From: an uncultured Gemmiger sp.
GTDB taxonomy: Bacteria > Bacillota > Clostridia > Oscillospirales > Ruminococcaceae
Direction of reading: 5' to 3'
NCBI GenBank assembly: GCA_944388215.1
Contig: CALXHT010000001.1
Location: forward strand, 62,001-126,000
DNA length: 64,000 nucleotides
The number at the start of each line of letters is the position of its first letter. Positions within the stretch are counted from its first letter, which is position 1. Below the pieces are notes generated by a model. It had not been told where the DNA came from. It was given only the letters and a program-made list of their open reading frames with translations, and made no database searches. Of the stretch, positions 1-9,886 are shown piece by piece. Made by a program: the position numbers and the translations under genes.

Positions 1-567
1 CACGCCGGTGAGGTACTTGCCGGGCGGCACCCCCAGCGCCTGCTTGAAGGCCCGGACCAGATGGCTCTTGGTGACCCTCAGCTGTTCGCTGAGCTCCTCC
101 ACGCCGTAGAGCGCCATGTAATTCTGGCGGATGGCCTCCACCGCCGCCGCCACCAGGGCGGGCAGCGGGCGGGTGGTCTCGTCGGCCTTGCCCACCGCGC
201 AGAGCAGGGCGTAGGCCATGGCCGGGGCGGAACTGCCCTGCAGCCGGGCCAGCAGCTCGGCGGCCCCCGGGCAGGAGGCACCGTCCGCCCAGCGGGCCTC
301 CCCCAGACGGACCAGGAAGCCGTCCACACAGTAGCCGGTCAGCCGCACCGCCACCAGGTGGCAGTCCGACCGGGGCACCAGCGTCAGCGGCGCGGCGCCC
401 AGCAGCACATCGCCGCTCTGCCCGGGCTTTTCACAGCCCTCCAGCAGGCAGCTCCCGCGGGAGAGCACCCCCACCCACAGACCGGTGCCGTCCAGGGTGA
501 GCGGTTCATCTCCGTCCCGTTCGGCGGTTTTGGTACAGCTGCAATACATTGTGGGGTCAAAAATCAA
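1..567 (-). CDS. AraC-family transcriptional regulator, C-terminal part cut by window edge
   Basis: The reading frame enters from the left edge and is open for 189 codons. The last visible ~50 residues (AIRQNYMALYGVEELSEQL, then VTKSHLVRAFKQALGVPPGKYL) are the first helix-turn-helix of an AraC/XylS DNA-binding domain, so the second HTH lies outside the window. The N-terminal ~130 residues look like a small cupin-like effector domain. I chose a TTG start at 567 because GAGGTG lies six bases before it. ATG at 549 is the alternative but has no obvious Shine-Dalgarno. It is divergent from the sugar ABC ATPase at 689, so it may regulate sugar uptake, but the inducer cannot be read from the sequence. 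Confidence 0.8.
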   Translation of the reverse strand, partial: MIFDPTMYCSCTKTAERDGDEPLTLDGTGLWVGVLSRGSCLLEGCEKPGQSGDVLLGAAPLTLVPRSDCHLVAVRLTGYCVDGFLVRLGEARWADGASCPGAAELLARLQGSSAPAMAYALLCAVGKADETTRPLPALVAAAVEAIRQNYMALYGVEELSEQLRVTKSHLVRAFKQALGVPPGKYLTGV

Positions 568-688
568 TTTCGCCACCTCGATATCAATAAAATGCTATTT
601 TCAAACTGATTTTAACCTGTTATTATAGTCATGTCAAGTAAATGAGCCCCCACACCGGGGCAGAAATACCAAATTGGAGGGTTTTGTC
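568..688 (+). promoter_or_regulatory. AT-rich divergent intergenic region with possible promoter
   Basis: This 121-bp AT-rich gap separates the AraC-like gene from the ABC ATPase. TATTAT at 621-626 (overlapping TATAGT at 624-629) is a plausible -10 on the plus strand. The matching -35 position (TTTTCA, 598-603) is weak. A strong Shine-Dalgarno, GGAGGG, sits at 677-682 just before the ATPase ATG. The weak -35 would fit an activator-dependent promoter, but that is inference. Confidence 0.35.
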
Positions 689-1801
<1,113 letters not shown>

Positions 1802-1819
1802 TTCCCGGTCGGACAGTAC

Positions 1820-1852
1820 AAAGCGGCTCCGCTGCGGCGGGGCCGCTTTTTT
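1820..1852 (+). terminator. Rho-independent terminator after msmK
   Basis: Stem AAGCGGC (1821-1827) pairs with GCCGCTT (1842-1848), with additional GC pairing inside, followed by a T-run to 1852. Confidence 0.85.
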
Positions 1853-1876
1853 GACATTGCACACAGGAGGAATTTC

Positions 1877-3751
1877 ATGCACATTACGGATCACCTGCAC
1901 CCCGCCAGTGTGGCACTGCGGCAGCAGGCCGATTCCATGCAGGCCGCGCTGCAGCGGCTGGTGGACCTGATGGCTGCCAACGGCAACCTGACCGATCCCC
2001 AGGCCTTTGCGGCGGACGTACAGGCGCGGGAAGCGCTGGGCGGCACCTGCGTGGGGGAGGGCCTGGCCATTCCCCACGCCAAAAGTGCGGCGGTACGGCA
2101 GCCGGGTCTGGCAGCGCTGACGCTGGACCCGCCGCTGGCCTGTGACACACCGGACGGCAAGCCGATCCGGATGATGTTCCTCATTGCGGCACCGGCCGAT
2201 GCCAATGATCTGCATGTGCAGGTGCTGGCGGGCCTGGCCACCCTGATGCTGGACAAGGAACTGTGTGCCCGGCTGATGGATGCCGAAACGCCGGAGGCGT
2301 TCTGCCGGCTCATGGCCGAACAGGAAGACGCGGAATCCCGGCCCCGGCAGAAAAAAGGCGGCCGGCCGGAACCCTGGCGGTTTGTGGCGGTGACGGCCTG
2401 TCCCACCGGGCTGGCCCACACCTATCTGGCCGCCGAAGCCCTCCAGAAAGCTGCCCAGGACCGGGGCGTCCGGCTCAAGGTGGAAACCGACGGCGCGGCG
2501 GGGGTGAACAATCCGCTGACCCCCGACGATATCGCCGGGGCGGACTGCATCATCGTGGCCGCCGACCGGGCGGTCTCCACGGCGCGGTTCGTGGGCAAGC
2601 GGGTGGTGTCGGTGTCGGCGCGGGAGGCCATACGCCATCCCGACAGTGTGCTGGAGCGGGCGGCCGAGAGCAACGTGCCGGTGTATCGCGGCGGCGACGG
2701 CTTCCGGGCCAACGACTGGAGAGAGCAGTGCCGCGAGGCCTACCGCCACCTGATGAGCGGCATCTCCCATATGCTGCCCTTTGTGGTGGCGGGCGGTGTG
2801 CTCATCGCCTTTGCGCTGCTGTTCGACCAGCTGGGGGCGCCCGCCCCGGTGACCGATATGATGGACACGGTGGGCCGGGCAGCTTTTGTGCTGATCTACC
2901 CGGTGCTGGCGGCCTTCATCGCCTACAGCATCGGGGATATGCCCGCCTTCATGCCGGGTCTGGTGGGCGGATATCTGGCCCAGCTGGGCACCACCGTGGG
3001 CCCCGAGGAAAACTGGGTGTCCAGCGGCTTCTGGGGCGCCCTGGTGGCAGGCTTTGCGGCGGGCCTTGTGATCCGCGGGCTGAATATGGCGGGGCGGCAT
3101 CTGCCCCAGGAACTGGAACAGGTGCGCACCGGCCTGCTGACCCCGGCCATCAGTCTGCTGGTGGTGGGCGCGCTGATGGTGCTCGTCGTCAACCCGCCTC
3201 TGGGCCATTTCAATCTCTGGCTCTGCGACCTGCTGGACAGCATGCAGGGCGGCAGCCGTCTGGCCCTGGGGGCCCTGCTGGGGGCTTTAATGGCCACCGA
3301 CTACGGCGGCCCCATCAACAAGGCAGCCTACCTCACCGGCACGCTGGCGCTGGTCAACAACCAGAACGACATCATGGCGGCGGTCATGGTGGGCGGCATG
3401 GTCCCGCCGCTGGCGGTGGCGCTGTCCTGCCTGCTGTTCTCCAGCCGGTTCACCCCGGCAGAGCGCCGCACCGCCCCCCAGAACCTGCTGATGGGTGCCT
3501 CCTTCGTCACCGAGGGTGCCCTCTCCTTCGCCCTGCGGGACCCGCTGCGGGTGGGCCCTGCCTGCATCCTGGGCAGCGGCCTGGCCGGTTTCCTCAGCAT
3601 GCTGCAGAACTGCGGCTGCCCGGCCCCCCATGGCGGCATCTTCCTCATTGCGGTCATCCGCAACCCGATGGGATTCCTGCTGGCGCTGACGGCGGGCTCC
3701 CTGGCGGGGGCGGTGCTGTTGGCCATCCTGAAAACACCACTGCGGCGATAA
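1877..3751 (+). CDS. fruA: Fructose-type PTS enzyme IIABC, single polypeptide
   Basis: A 624-residue phosphotransferase permease with the order A-B-C. The EIIA-fru domain carries its phospho-histidine in AIPHAKS (His67). The EIIB-fru domain carries its phospho-cysteine in VTACPTGLAHTY (Cys175). The C domain (about 285-620) is a run of hydrophobic helices with the fructose-family loop GTLALVNNQNDI. It imports and phosphorylates fructose or a related sugar. AGGAGG precedes ATG 1877. No fruK or fruR homologue lies next to it, so the exact sugar is unproven. Terminator hairpins on both sides isolate it as its own transcription unit. Confidence 0.92.
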   Translation: MHITDHLHPASVALRQQADSMQAALQRLVDLMAANGNLTDPQAFAADVQAREALGGTCVGEGLAIPHAKSAAVRQPGLAALTLDPPLACDTPDGKPIRMMFLIAAPADANDLHVQVLAGLATLMLDKELCARLMDAETPEAFCRLMAEQEDAESRPRQKKGGRPEPWRFVAVTACPTGLAHTYLAAEALQKAAQDRGVRLKVETDGAAGVNNPLTPDDIAGADCIIVAADRAVSTARFVGKRVVSVSAREAIRHPDSVLERAAESNVPVYRGGDGFRANDWREQCREAYRHLMSGISHMLPFVVAGGVLIAFALLFDQLGAPAPVTDMMDTVGRAAFVLIYPVLAAFIAYSIGDMPAFMPGLVGGYLAQLGTTVGPEENWVSSGFWGALVAGFAAGLVIRGLNMAGRHLPQELEQVRTGLLTPAISLLVVGALMVLVVNPPLGHFNLWLCDLLDSMQGGSRLALGALLGALMATDYGGPINKAAYLTGTLALVNNQNDIMAAVMVGGMVPPLAVALSCLLFSSRFTPAERRTAPQNLLMGASFVTEGALSFALRDPLRVGPACILGSGLAGFLSMLQNCGCPAPHGGIFLIAVIRNPMGFLLALTAGSLAGAVLLAILKTPLRR

Positions 3752-3759
3752 ACACCACA

Positions 3760-3788
3760 GACCTCCCCACGGGGAGGCCTGTTTTTTA
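3760..3788 (+). terminator. Terminator between fruA and the convergent spoIID-like gene
   Basis: CCTCCCC (3762-3768) pairs with GGGGAGG (3771-3777), followed by a T-run (3782-3788). It overlaps the last codons of the convergent minus-strand gene. Confidence 0.75.
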
Positions 3789-4784
3789 TTCGGTGATCTG
3801 GCAGCCGGGAAAATAATAGGTAAGGATCTCCCACCAGTCGGCGCCGCCCTCCGCCATGGCTTTGGCACCAAACTGGCTCAGTCCCACCCCGTGGCCGTAG
3901 CCGCGGGTGGTCAGGGTGAAGGCGTCGTCCCGGTAGTCCACGGTAAAGCTGGCCGACCGCAGCGACAGGGCACTGCGCAGCGTGGTGCCCCGGAAGGCAG
4001 TTCCGCAGACTTCCATGGTATCCACATACCCGGCCTCGTCCCACTGAACCTCCCCGAACCACTGGGCCGGGTCCTCACCGGGGGTAAGGCCCAGCCCCTG
4101 GAGCAGTGAAGCCATCTGCTCGGCGCTGTAGGTGATGGAGACTTCGTAGTCGGAAACGGTCTTGTCCCAGGGGGAATCCACCCCCTGGAGGTAGGGCAGG
4201 GCGGTCAGCCAGACGTTCTGGCTGGCCTCGGTGTGCCCGGCGCTGATGCTGTGGTAGCAGGCAGCGGCCGGAGCCCCGTCGTAGCAGAGCAGCGCCCCGG
4301 ATACTTCCCGGGCCAGGGCTTCCAGCCGGGCATAGTTTTCTCCGTAAGCGTCGCCCCAGCGGGCCCGGAGTACCTGGGCATCGGTCCAGCCGGCGCACAG
4401 GGCGCTGTTGACCTCCATGGGTTCCTCCCCCAGGGAGAGGGCATAGCTGTGGCTGGCCACCATCTGGGCCAGAATGGCGTCGTCGGGCCAGTCGGGGGGC
4501 AGCTCGCAGGCCGCAGCGCCCAGCAGGAACTCCTCCACCGGCACCGTGATGGTCTGTCCCACGGCGTCGTCGTAGAGAGTCAGCGCCGCCGCGGCATCGG
4601 CGTCAGCGGCGGGGGAGGCAGCCAGCGGCGGAGGCGTCAGCGCCGGCACTTCCACTGTGGGGGCCGGGGTGGCCTGGGGCGTGTCCCCGGCGGACGGCGT
4701 CCCGGCGGGCAGCAGTAAAACGGTAAAGGGGGCGGCAGCGGCCAGCACCCCCAGCAATGCGGCGTACAGCAATGTCTTTTTCAA
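3786..4784 (-). CDS. SpoIID/LytB-domain peptidoglycan lytic protein
   Basis: A 332-residue exported protein. A hydrophobic N-terminal segment (residues 4-27) is followed by a Pro/Ala/Thr-rich linker to about residue 68. The SpoIID domain then contains the conserved block GYGHGVGLSQFGA (295-307) near the C-terminus and the family feature of an Asp/Glu-rich N-lobe (EEFLLGAAACELP). SpoIID-family proteins cleave denuded glycan strands, classically during engulfment in sporulation. The start is TTG 4784 (MKKTLLYA) with GAGGGA upstream; no ATG is available there. No other sporulation gene lies in the window, so a vegetative cell-wall role is also possible. Confidence 0.85.
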   Translation of the reverse strand: MKKTLLYAALLGVLAAAAPFTVLLLPAGTPSAGDTPQATPAPTVEVPALTPPPLAASPAADADAAAALTLYDDAVGQTITVPVEEFLLGAAACELPPDWPDDAILAQMVASHSYALSLGEEPMEVNSALCAGWTDAQVLRARWGDAYGENYARLEALAREVSGALLCYDGAPAAACYHSISAGHTEASQNVWLTALPYLQGVDSPWDKTVSDYEVSITYSAEQMASLLQGLGLTPGEDPAQWFGEVQWDEAGYVDTMEVCGTAFRGTTLRSALSLRSASFTVDYRDDAFTLTTRGYGHGVGLSQFGAKAMAEGGADWWEILTYYFPGCQITE

Positions 4785-4802
4785 AGTGCGGTTCCCTCAC
4801 CC

Positions 4803-4831
4803 TTGCAATTTGCCCGGCGCGGCGGTACAAT
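4803..4831 (+). promoter_or_regulatory. Promoter for membrane protein at 4916
   Basis: TTGCAA (4803-4808), a 17-bp spacer and TACAAT (4826-4831) on the plus strand, about 85 bases before the ATG. Confidence 0.7.
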
Positions 4832-4915
4832 ACTTTCATGCGCTGCGACGGGCCTGTCCTATGGGTATGCGGACAGTTCCCCGCAGTATACCAATCCCGG
4901 AGTGAGGAAACCTGT

Positions 4916-5749
4916 ATGAAACAAAAACGACCGTACGGCGTTCTGCTGTTGCTTGTGGGGGTGGCGCTGGCTGCGGTGCACGCCGCCGACCTGTGCCTGT
5001 GGACCGATGCTTCCACCGGATTCGCCCGCAGCGGCTCGGTGTGGATGCGTTACGTTGTGTGGCTGGCCGCCCTGCTGCTGCCCTACCTGCCTGCCCGGCG
5101 GGCGGCGCTCCAGCCGGCGGCCCTCAGCGATACCAATCTGCCGCTGGGCATCTGCATGGTGTTTTCCGGCGTGCTGCTGGCGGCCAGCGGCCTGGTGACC
5201 TTCCAGACCGCCTGGTTTGTGACCCAGGCCCCCTACCTGTTCACCGCCTATCCGCTGCCCGCCGCCTGGGCCGATGCGGTTACGCCGCTGCTGGGCGGTG
5301 TGTGGCTGGTGGTCTACGGTGTGCGGGCCTTCCTGGGCTTCGGGCTGCGCCGGGGGCGCCTGGGCCATGCCCTGGCCGGGGTAGTGCTGCCGGTCTGCCT
5401 GCTGTGGCGGCTGGTCTGGCGGTTCCAGTTCGTGCCGGCCTCGCTGCAGCGGATGCCCTGCACCCTGCGGGTGCTCAGCGCCGTGGCGGCTCTGCTCTTT
5501 GCGGTGGTGCTGCTCAAGGTGTTCCTGGTGCCGGGGCTGCCCTGTGGCCACACGCTGTTTGCGGCGGGCAGCGGCTGCTTTTTGCTCTGCACCTGCCTGG
5601 AACTGGTCCAGACGCTGTTTGAAGCGTTCCACGGCATGCTGGTCCTGCCCGACCTGCTCACCGGCCTGGGCATCGGGTTGCTGGGGCTCTGCGGTTTTGT
5701 GTGTGCCTGGGCCGCCTGCGGTCCCGATGCCGCCGAGGAAGAAGAATAA
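4916..5749 (+). CDS. Polytopic membrane protein, function unknown
   Basis: A 277-residue, strongly hydrophobic protein with about seven predicted membrane segments and a short acidic tail (PDAAEEEE). I recognise no catalytic motif. ATG 4916 is chosen because GAGGAAA lies just upstream (4905-4911) and hydrophobic sequence begins within ten residues; the frame stays open further upstream, but that stretch covers the promoter. It is followed by a GC-rich hairpin and a convergent gene, so it is probably a single-gene unit. The composition resembles small regulator-less membrane proteins of clostridia, but no assignment is justified. Confidence 0.7.
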   Translation: MKQKRPYGVLLLLVGVALAAVHAADLCLWTDASTGFARSGSVWMRYVVWLAALLLPYLPARRAALQPAALSDTNLPLGICMVFSGVLLAASGLVTFQTAWFVTQAPYLFTAYPLPAAWADAVTPLLGGVWLVVYGVRAFLGFGLRRGRLGHALAGVVLPVCLLWRLVWRFQFVPASLQRMPCTLRVLSAVAALLFAVVLLKVFLVPGLPCGHTLFAAGSGCFLLCTCLELVQTLFEAFHGMLVLPDLLTGLGIGLLGLCGFVCAWAACGPDAAEEEE

Positions 5750-5757
5750 AACCAAAA

Positions 5758-5781
5758 GACCGGGGCCTTACGGCCCCGGTC
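5758..5781. terminator. Convergent GC-rich hairpin
   Basis: GACCGGGGCC (5758-5767) pairs perfectly with GGCCCCGGTC (5772-5781) around a TTAC loop, between two convergent genes. T-runs are weak on the plus side; an A-rich stretch on the left gives U residues for the minus-strand transcript. Confidence 0.65.
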
Positions 5782-6379
5782 ATTCGTTTGCCCCCGCGCA
5801 GAAGCCCGGCAGGAAAAGCTGCAGCGGACTGTAGCGGTCCCACAGCAGGGTTTCCGGTTCCTCGACCACGCGCAGCGGCAGGTCGGTGCGCAGCGGCAGG
5901 CGCAGCGCCGCGGTGAACGGTCCGCTGCCGCCGCTCTGCACCACGGCGCCCCCCGAGATGGCCGCCGTCCGCAGCAGCAACGCCCGGGCGTCGGCGGGCA
6001 GACTGCGCCCGGTGCCGCCGCGCAGCACCAGCACTGCCGCCCCGGCTGCCGTTTCCAGGTGCAGCACGGCGCGCCGTTCGGGGGCGGTCAGCGTGCCTTC
6101 GATCCAGCACAGCACCGCCGCCTGGAGCAGACGGCGGGGCAGTGCCACCGGCACGGGACCGGCGGCGGGGGCAAAATACAGCCACCCCGCGCGGCAGAGT
6201 ACACTCTCCCGCAGGGCGGCACAGAGCGTTTCCAGCTCTTCGTTCAGATCCAGGGCCTGCGCCGGGGCCGGGGCCGTCAGGGCTTCGGCGGTGTAGAGCA
6301 GCCGCAGCTGCGGTTCCACCGCCACACCCCGGGCGGCTTCCTCGGCCAGCGCGGCGCGGGCCGGATTGTCGGGCAGCAT
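5780..6379 (-). CDS. Uncharacterised protein, weakly resembling a histidine-kinase-type ATPase domain
   Basis: A 199-residue soluble protein rich in Ala and Leu. Its layout (ELETLCAALRESV, then a hydrophobic helix around RRLLQAAVLCWIEG, then the strand pair HLETAAGAAVLVLRGG, then SGGSGPFTAALRLPL) is reminiscent of GHKL ATPases such as sensor-kinase catalytic domains. The canonical N-, G1- and G2-box residues are not convincingly present, so this is only a fold-level hint. GGGAGGTGATG precedes ATG 6379. It is convergent with the membrane protein at 4916 and divergent from gap. Confidence 0.55.
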   Translation of the reverse strand: MLPDNPARAALAEEAARGVAVEPQLRLLYTAEALTAPAPAQALDLNEELETLCAALRESVLCRAGWLYFAPAAGPVPVALPRRLLQAAVLCWIEGTLTAPERRAVLHLETAAGAAVLVLRGGTGRSLPADARALLLRTAAISGGAVVQSGGSGPFTAALRLPLRTDLPLRVVEEPETLLWDRYSPLQLFLPGFCAGANE

Positions 6380-6507
6380 GGCATCACCTCCCTGTGCTCA
6401 CCGTCTAGTCTGCGCAGTTTACGCGCTCCCCACCGTGGAAAATGCTGCCATCCCCGGTAAAATCCAATTTTTTTTGAAAAATTCGCGTTAAAAGAATAAC
6501 AACCCTC

Positions 6508-6536
6508 TTGCAGATTGTGTAAGAATAGGGTACAAT
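6508..6536 (+). promoter_or_regulatory. gap promoter
   Basis: TTGCAG (6508-6513), a 17-bp spacer and TACAAT (6531-6536). The GGAGG Shine-Dalgarno at 6592-6596 serves the ATG at 6606. Confidence 0.8.
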
Positions 6537-6605
6537 AGTATCATACCGCAGAGCGGGAAATACCGCTCACAAGGTTATACAATAAAATCTTGGGAGGATT
6601 TTACT

Positions 6606-7634
6606 ATGGCTGTTAAAGTTGCTATCAATGGTTTTGGCCGTATTGGCCGTCTGGCTTTCCGTCAGATGTTCGAGGCTGACGGCTACGAAGTCGTCGCGAT
6701 CAACGACCTGACCAGCCCCGCTATGCTGGCTCACCTGCTGAAGTACGACACCGCTCAGGGCTCTTTCCTGGGCAAGATCGGCGAGCACAAGCACACCGTC
6801 GAGGCCGGCGATGACTGCATCATCGTCGACGGCAAGAAGATCACCATCTACGCCATCAAGGACGCCAAGGATTGCCCCTGGGGCGAGCTGGGCATCGATG
6901 TCGTTCTGGAGTGCACCGGCTTCTACACCAGCAAGGAGAAGAGCATGGCTCACATCGCTGCTGGCGCCAAGAAGGTCGTTATCTCTGCTCCTGCCGGCAA
7001 TGACCTGAAGACCATCGTCTACTCCGTCAACGAGAAGACCCTGACCAAGGAAGATCAGGTCATCTCTGCTGCTTCCTGCACCACCAACTGCCTGGCTCCG
7101 ATGGCCGACACCCTGAACAAGACCTACCCCATCGTTTCCGGCATCATGACCACCGTTCATGCTTACACCGGTGACCAGATGATCCTGGACGGCCCGCAGC
7201 GTAAGGGCGACCTGCGCCGCGCTCGTGCTGGTGCTCAGAACATCGTTCCCAACTCCACCGGCGCTGCCAAGGCCATCGGCCTGGTCATCCCCGAGCTGAA
7301 CGGCAAGCTGATCGGCTCTGCCCAGCGTGTGCCCGTTCCCACCGGTTCTACCACCATCCTGGTTGCCGTTGTCAAGGGCAAGGATGTCACCAAGGAGTCC
7401 ATCAACGCCGCTATGAAGGCTGCTGCCTCTGAGAGCTTCGGCTACAACGAGGATCCCATCGTCTCCTCCGATGTCATCGGCATGCGTTACGGCAGCCTGT
7501 TCGACGCCACCCAGACCATGGTCACCAAGATCGACGACGACACCTATCAGGTTCAGGTCGTGTCCTGGTACGACAACGAGAACAGCTACACCAGCCAGAT
7601 GGTCCGCACCATTAAGTACTTCGCTGAGCTGTAA
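6606..7634 (+). CDS. gap: Glyceraldehyde-3-phosphate dehydrogenase, NAD-dependent type I
   Basis: A 342-residue glycolytic enzyme that oxidises glyceraldehyde 3-phosphate to 1,3-bisphosphoglycerate. The N-terminal Rossmann motif is [13 protein letters not shown], the cofactor-specificity turn is AINDL (31-35) and the catalytic block is [12 protein letters not shown] with Cys158. Codon choice is visibly biased toward GCT, GTT and CGT compared with neighbours, as expected of a highly expressed gene. It has its own promoter and a strong terminator, so it is transcribed alone rather than with pgk/tpi as in many Firmicutes. Confidence 0.98.
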   Translation: MAVKVAINGFGRIGRLAFRQMFEADGYEVVAINDLTSPAMLAHLLKYDTAQGSFLGKIGEHKHTVEAGDDCIIVDGKKITIYAIKDAKDCPWGELGIDVVLECTGFYTSKEKSMAHIAAGAKKVVISAPAGNDLKTIVYSVNEKTLTKEDQVISAASCTTNCLAPMADTLNKTYPIVSGIMTTVHAYTGDQMILDGPQRKGDLRRARAGAQNIVPNSTGAAKAIGLVIPELNGKLIGSAQRVPVPTGSTTILVAVVKGKDVTKESINAAMKAAASESFGYNEDPIVSSDVIGMRYGSLFDATQTMVTKIDDDTYQVQVVSWYDNENSYTSQMVRTIKYFAEL

Positions 7635-7654
7635 TCCGAATCTTCCCGCATAAC

Positions 7655-7695
7655 AGTGCCGCCGCACTCCGTAAGGAGCGCGGCGACGCTTTTTT
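7655..7695 (+). terminator. gap terminator
   Basis: GCCGCCGCACTCC pairs with GGAGCGCGGCG around GTAA, followed by a T-run at 7690-7695. Confidence 0.85.
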
Positions 7696-7721
7696 GTGGA
7701 CAGGCCCCGGAACCGGAGGCA

Positions 7722-7749
7722 TTGCAGTTTTGCCGTCAGGTGCTATAAT
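7722..7749 (+). promoter_or_regulatory. Promoter for the SGNH esterase
   Basis: TTGCAG (7722-7727), a 16-bp spacer and TATAAT (7744-7749), about 55 bases before the ATG at 7804. Confidence 0.75.
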
Positions 7750-7803
7750 AGGGGCTGCCGGAATGTTCCGGCCCCACACAGAACAGCAAAGGAACGGTAC
7801 GCA

Positions 7804-8577
7804 ATGGAAAATAAAGCCTGGGATCTCTTCCTGTTTGCCGGACAGTCCAATATGGCCGGGCGGGGCATCACCAGTGAGCGCTGGCCTCAGCCGGCGCCGG
7901 CCCTGCTGCCGGGGGCGGGCATGGAATACCGGGCGGTGTCCGACCCCACGCGGTTGTACCCCATCGGGGAGCCCTTCGGCGCGGCGGAAAACCGTCCCGG
8001 CGGCATCGATGAGCCGGGCAAAAAGACGGGTTCCCTGGTGACGGCCTTCGTCAACGCCTGGTATACAGCAACGGGAACGCCGGTGCTGGGCGTCTCGGCA
8101 AGCCGGGGCGGCTCCGGCATGGAACTGTGGCAGGGCAATGACGACCTGCTCACCGATGCACTGCAGCGGTGGGATGACGCCAACCGGTACGCCCGGGACC
8201 ACGGGCTGACCATCCGGCATCGGTATCTGGTCTGGTGCCAGGGAGAGACGGACGGCGACCACGGCACCGACTCCGAAACCTACACCCGGCAGTTCGGCAG
8301 CATGCTGGCCCGGCTGCGGCAGCACGGCGTGGAGACCTGCTTCCTGGTGGCCATCGGCCAGTACAACGGCATCCATGGCTACGACTATACGGCCATCCAT
8401 GGGGCCCAGCTGGCGCTGCCGGGGAAGTACCCCGGTGTTGTGCTGGTCAGCGATGACTTCTGGCAAATGCGGGCCCGGGGCCTCATGAAGGACTCCTACC
8501 ACTATTACCAGCAGGCCTACAACGAGGTGGGCACCGCCGCCGGAAAAGCGGCGGCCGCAGCCTGCACACACGAGTAA
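7804..8577 (+). CDS. SGNH-type sialate O-acetylesterase / carbohydrate esterase (CE6-like)
   Basis: A 257-residue protein opening directly with the esterase nucleophile block FAGQSNMAGRG (Ser15 in GQSN). It continues with GVSASRGGSG, WCQGETDG and a C-terminal block with a His (KDSYHYYQQAYNEVG), the usual order for the SASA (DUF303) family that removes acetyl groups from sugars. There is no signal peptide, so it should act in the cytoplasm on imported oligosaccharides. ATG 7804 is chosen because AAAGGA precedes it and the upstream extension would overlap the promoter. The substrate (acetyl-xylan or acetyl-sialic acid) is not readable from sequence alone. Confidence 0.85.
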   Translation: MENKAWDLFLFAGQSNMAGRGITSERWPQPAPALLPGAGMEYRAVSDPTRLYPIGEPFGAAENRPGGIDEPGKKTGSLVTAFVNAWYTATGTPVLGVSASRGGSGMELWQGNDDLLTDALQRWDDANRYARDHGLTIRHRYLVWCQGETDGDHGTDSETYTRQFGSMLARLRQHGVETCFLVAIGQYNGIHGYDYTAIHGAQLALPGKYPGVVLVSDDFWQMRARGLMKDSYHYYQQAYNEVGTAAGKAAAAACTHE

Positions 8578-8580
8578 AGA

Positions 8581-8627
8581 AAACATCCTCCTGCCTTCGG
8601 AAGGAATCCGGCGGCGGGAGGATGTTT
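8581..8627. terminator. Bidirectional terminator between esterase and DUF362 gene
   Basis: AAACATCCTCCTGCC (8581-8595) pairs with GGCGGGAGGATGTTT (8613-8627). T-rich tails lie on both sides, so it can end both convergent transcripts. Confidence 0.85.
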
Positions 8628-8641
8628 GTTATGGACAAAAC

Positions 8642-9748
8642 TCAGATCTTGATCAGTTCATATTCCCGGGAGCCCAGGCCGATCTTTTCGGCGTGCTCCA
8701 GGCAGCTCTTCCAGTTGGTGGCGGGGCTGGAATCGGTGAAGTGGTCGTGGTGCTCCTGGGGCATCTCGGCCAGATGGCTGTTAGGCATGACGGGCTGCTG
8801 GTTGACTGCGTCCACGCAGGCCTGGTCCAGCGCCACCGGGTCAAAGCTGGCGAACATGCCCACATCGGGCACGATGGGTACGTCGTTTTCGGCGTGGCAG
8901 TCGCAGTAGGGGGATACGTCGATGACCAGGCTCACATGGAACTGGGGACGGCCGCTGACCACAGCCTTGCTGTACTCGGCGATCTTGCAGTTCAGGATGT
9001 CGTTGCTCTCATCCTCGGCGGCGCGAACGGCGTCGGTGGGGCAGACGCCGATGCAGCGGCCGCAGCCCACGCACTTGTTCTGGTCGATGCTGGACTTGTG
9101 GTCCACAATGTGGGGCGCGTCGTGGGCGCAGATCTTGACGCAGCGGCCGCAGCCCACGCAGAGATCCTGCTTGACGTAGGGCTTGCCGGCGCTGTGCATC
9201 TCCATCTTGCCGGCACGGGAACCGCAGCCCATGCCGATGTTCTTCAGCGTGCCGCCGAAACCGGTGGACTCGTGACCCTTGAAGTGGGACAGCGTGATGA
9301 AAATGTCGGCATCCATGATGGCGCGGCCGATCTTGGCCTCCTTGACGTAGGTACCGCCCTCCACGGGAACCAGTTCCTCGTCGGTGCCCTTCAGGCCGTC
9401 GGCGATGATCACGTGGCAGCCGGTGGAGAAGGGGGAAAAGCCGTTGACATACGCGGTGTCCAGATGGTCCAGCGCGTTCTTGCGGCCGCCCACGTACAGC
9501 GTGTTGCAGTCGGTCAGGAAGGGCTTGCCGCCCAGTTCCTTCACCACCTTGACCACCACCGCGGCATAGTTGGGCCGCAGATAGGCCAGGTTGCCGGGCT
9601 CGCCGAAATGGATCTTGATGGCGACATACTTGTTTTTGAAATCGATCTGGCCGATGCCGGCGGTCTTGATGAGCCGCTCCAGCTTCTGCGGCAGGTTCTC
9701 GTTGAACGAGGTGCGCAGATCAGTGAAGTATACTTTCGATGCAGACAT
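8642..9748 (-). CDS. DUF362 protein with two 4Fe-4S ferredoxin clusters
   Basis: A 368-residue cytoplasmic protein. The DUF362 domain covers about residues 1-190 (KIHFGEPGN, FLTDCNTLY, HFKGHESTGFGGTLKNIGMG). A bacterial ferredoxin pair follows: CVGCGRCVKIC (Cys197, 200, 203, 207) and CVGCGRCIGVC (Cys226, 229, 232, 236). DUF362 then continues to the C-terminus (FASFDPVALDQACVD). The family is widespread in anaerobes and its reaction is not established; an electron-transfer or radical-assisted role is usually guessed. A good promoter lies upstream (9787-9815). It is transcribed alone. Confidence 0.9.
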   Translation of the reverse strand: MSASKVYFTDLRTSFNENLPQKLERLIKTAGIGQIDFKNKYVAIKIHFGEPGNLAYLRPNYAAVVVKVVKELGGKPFLTDCNTLYVGGRKNALDHLDTAYVNGFSPFSTGCHVIIADGLKGTDEELVPVEGGTYVKEAKIGRAIMDADIFITLSHFKGHESTGFGGTLKNIGMGCGSRAGKMEMHSAGKPYVKQDLCVGCGRCVKICAHDAPHIVDHKSSIDQNKCVGCGRCIGVCPTDAVRAAEDESNDILNCKIAEYSKAVVSGRPQFHVSLVIDVSPYCDCHAENDVPIVPDVGMFASFDPVALDQACVDAVNQQPVMPNSHLAEMPQEHHDHFTDSSPATNWKSCLEHAEKIGLGSREYELIKI

Positions 9749-9786
9749 GGATACGCCTCCTGTTTGATGTGGTCTTGCTCGTCATT

Positions 9787-9815
9787 ATTGTAAAATGCGC
9801 AGCCCGAAAATGCAA
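9787..9815 (-). promoter_or_regulatory. Promoter for the DUF362 gene
   Basis: On the minus strand, TTGCAT (9815-9810), a 17-bp spacer and TACAAT (9792-9787). Confidence 0.7.
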
Positions 9816-9857
9816 GACTGTGTCTTTGCGGAAACTACGGATTTTCCGCTGCCGCCC

Positions 9858-9886
9858 TTGCGCCGCCGGGGCAAATGGGGTACAAT
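9858..9886 (+). promoter_or_regulatory. Promoter for the glycan region starting at 10 kb
   Basis: TTGCGC (9858-9863), a 17-bp spacer and TACAAT (9881-9886). A purine-rich GGGGGAGGG at 9931-9939 follows about 45 bases downstream. Confidence 0.65.
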
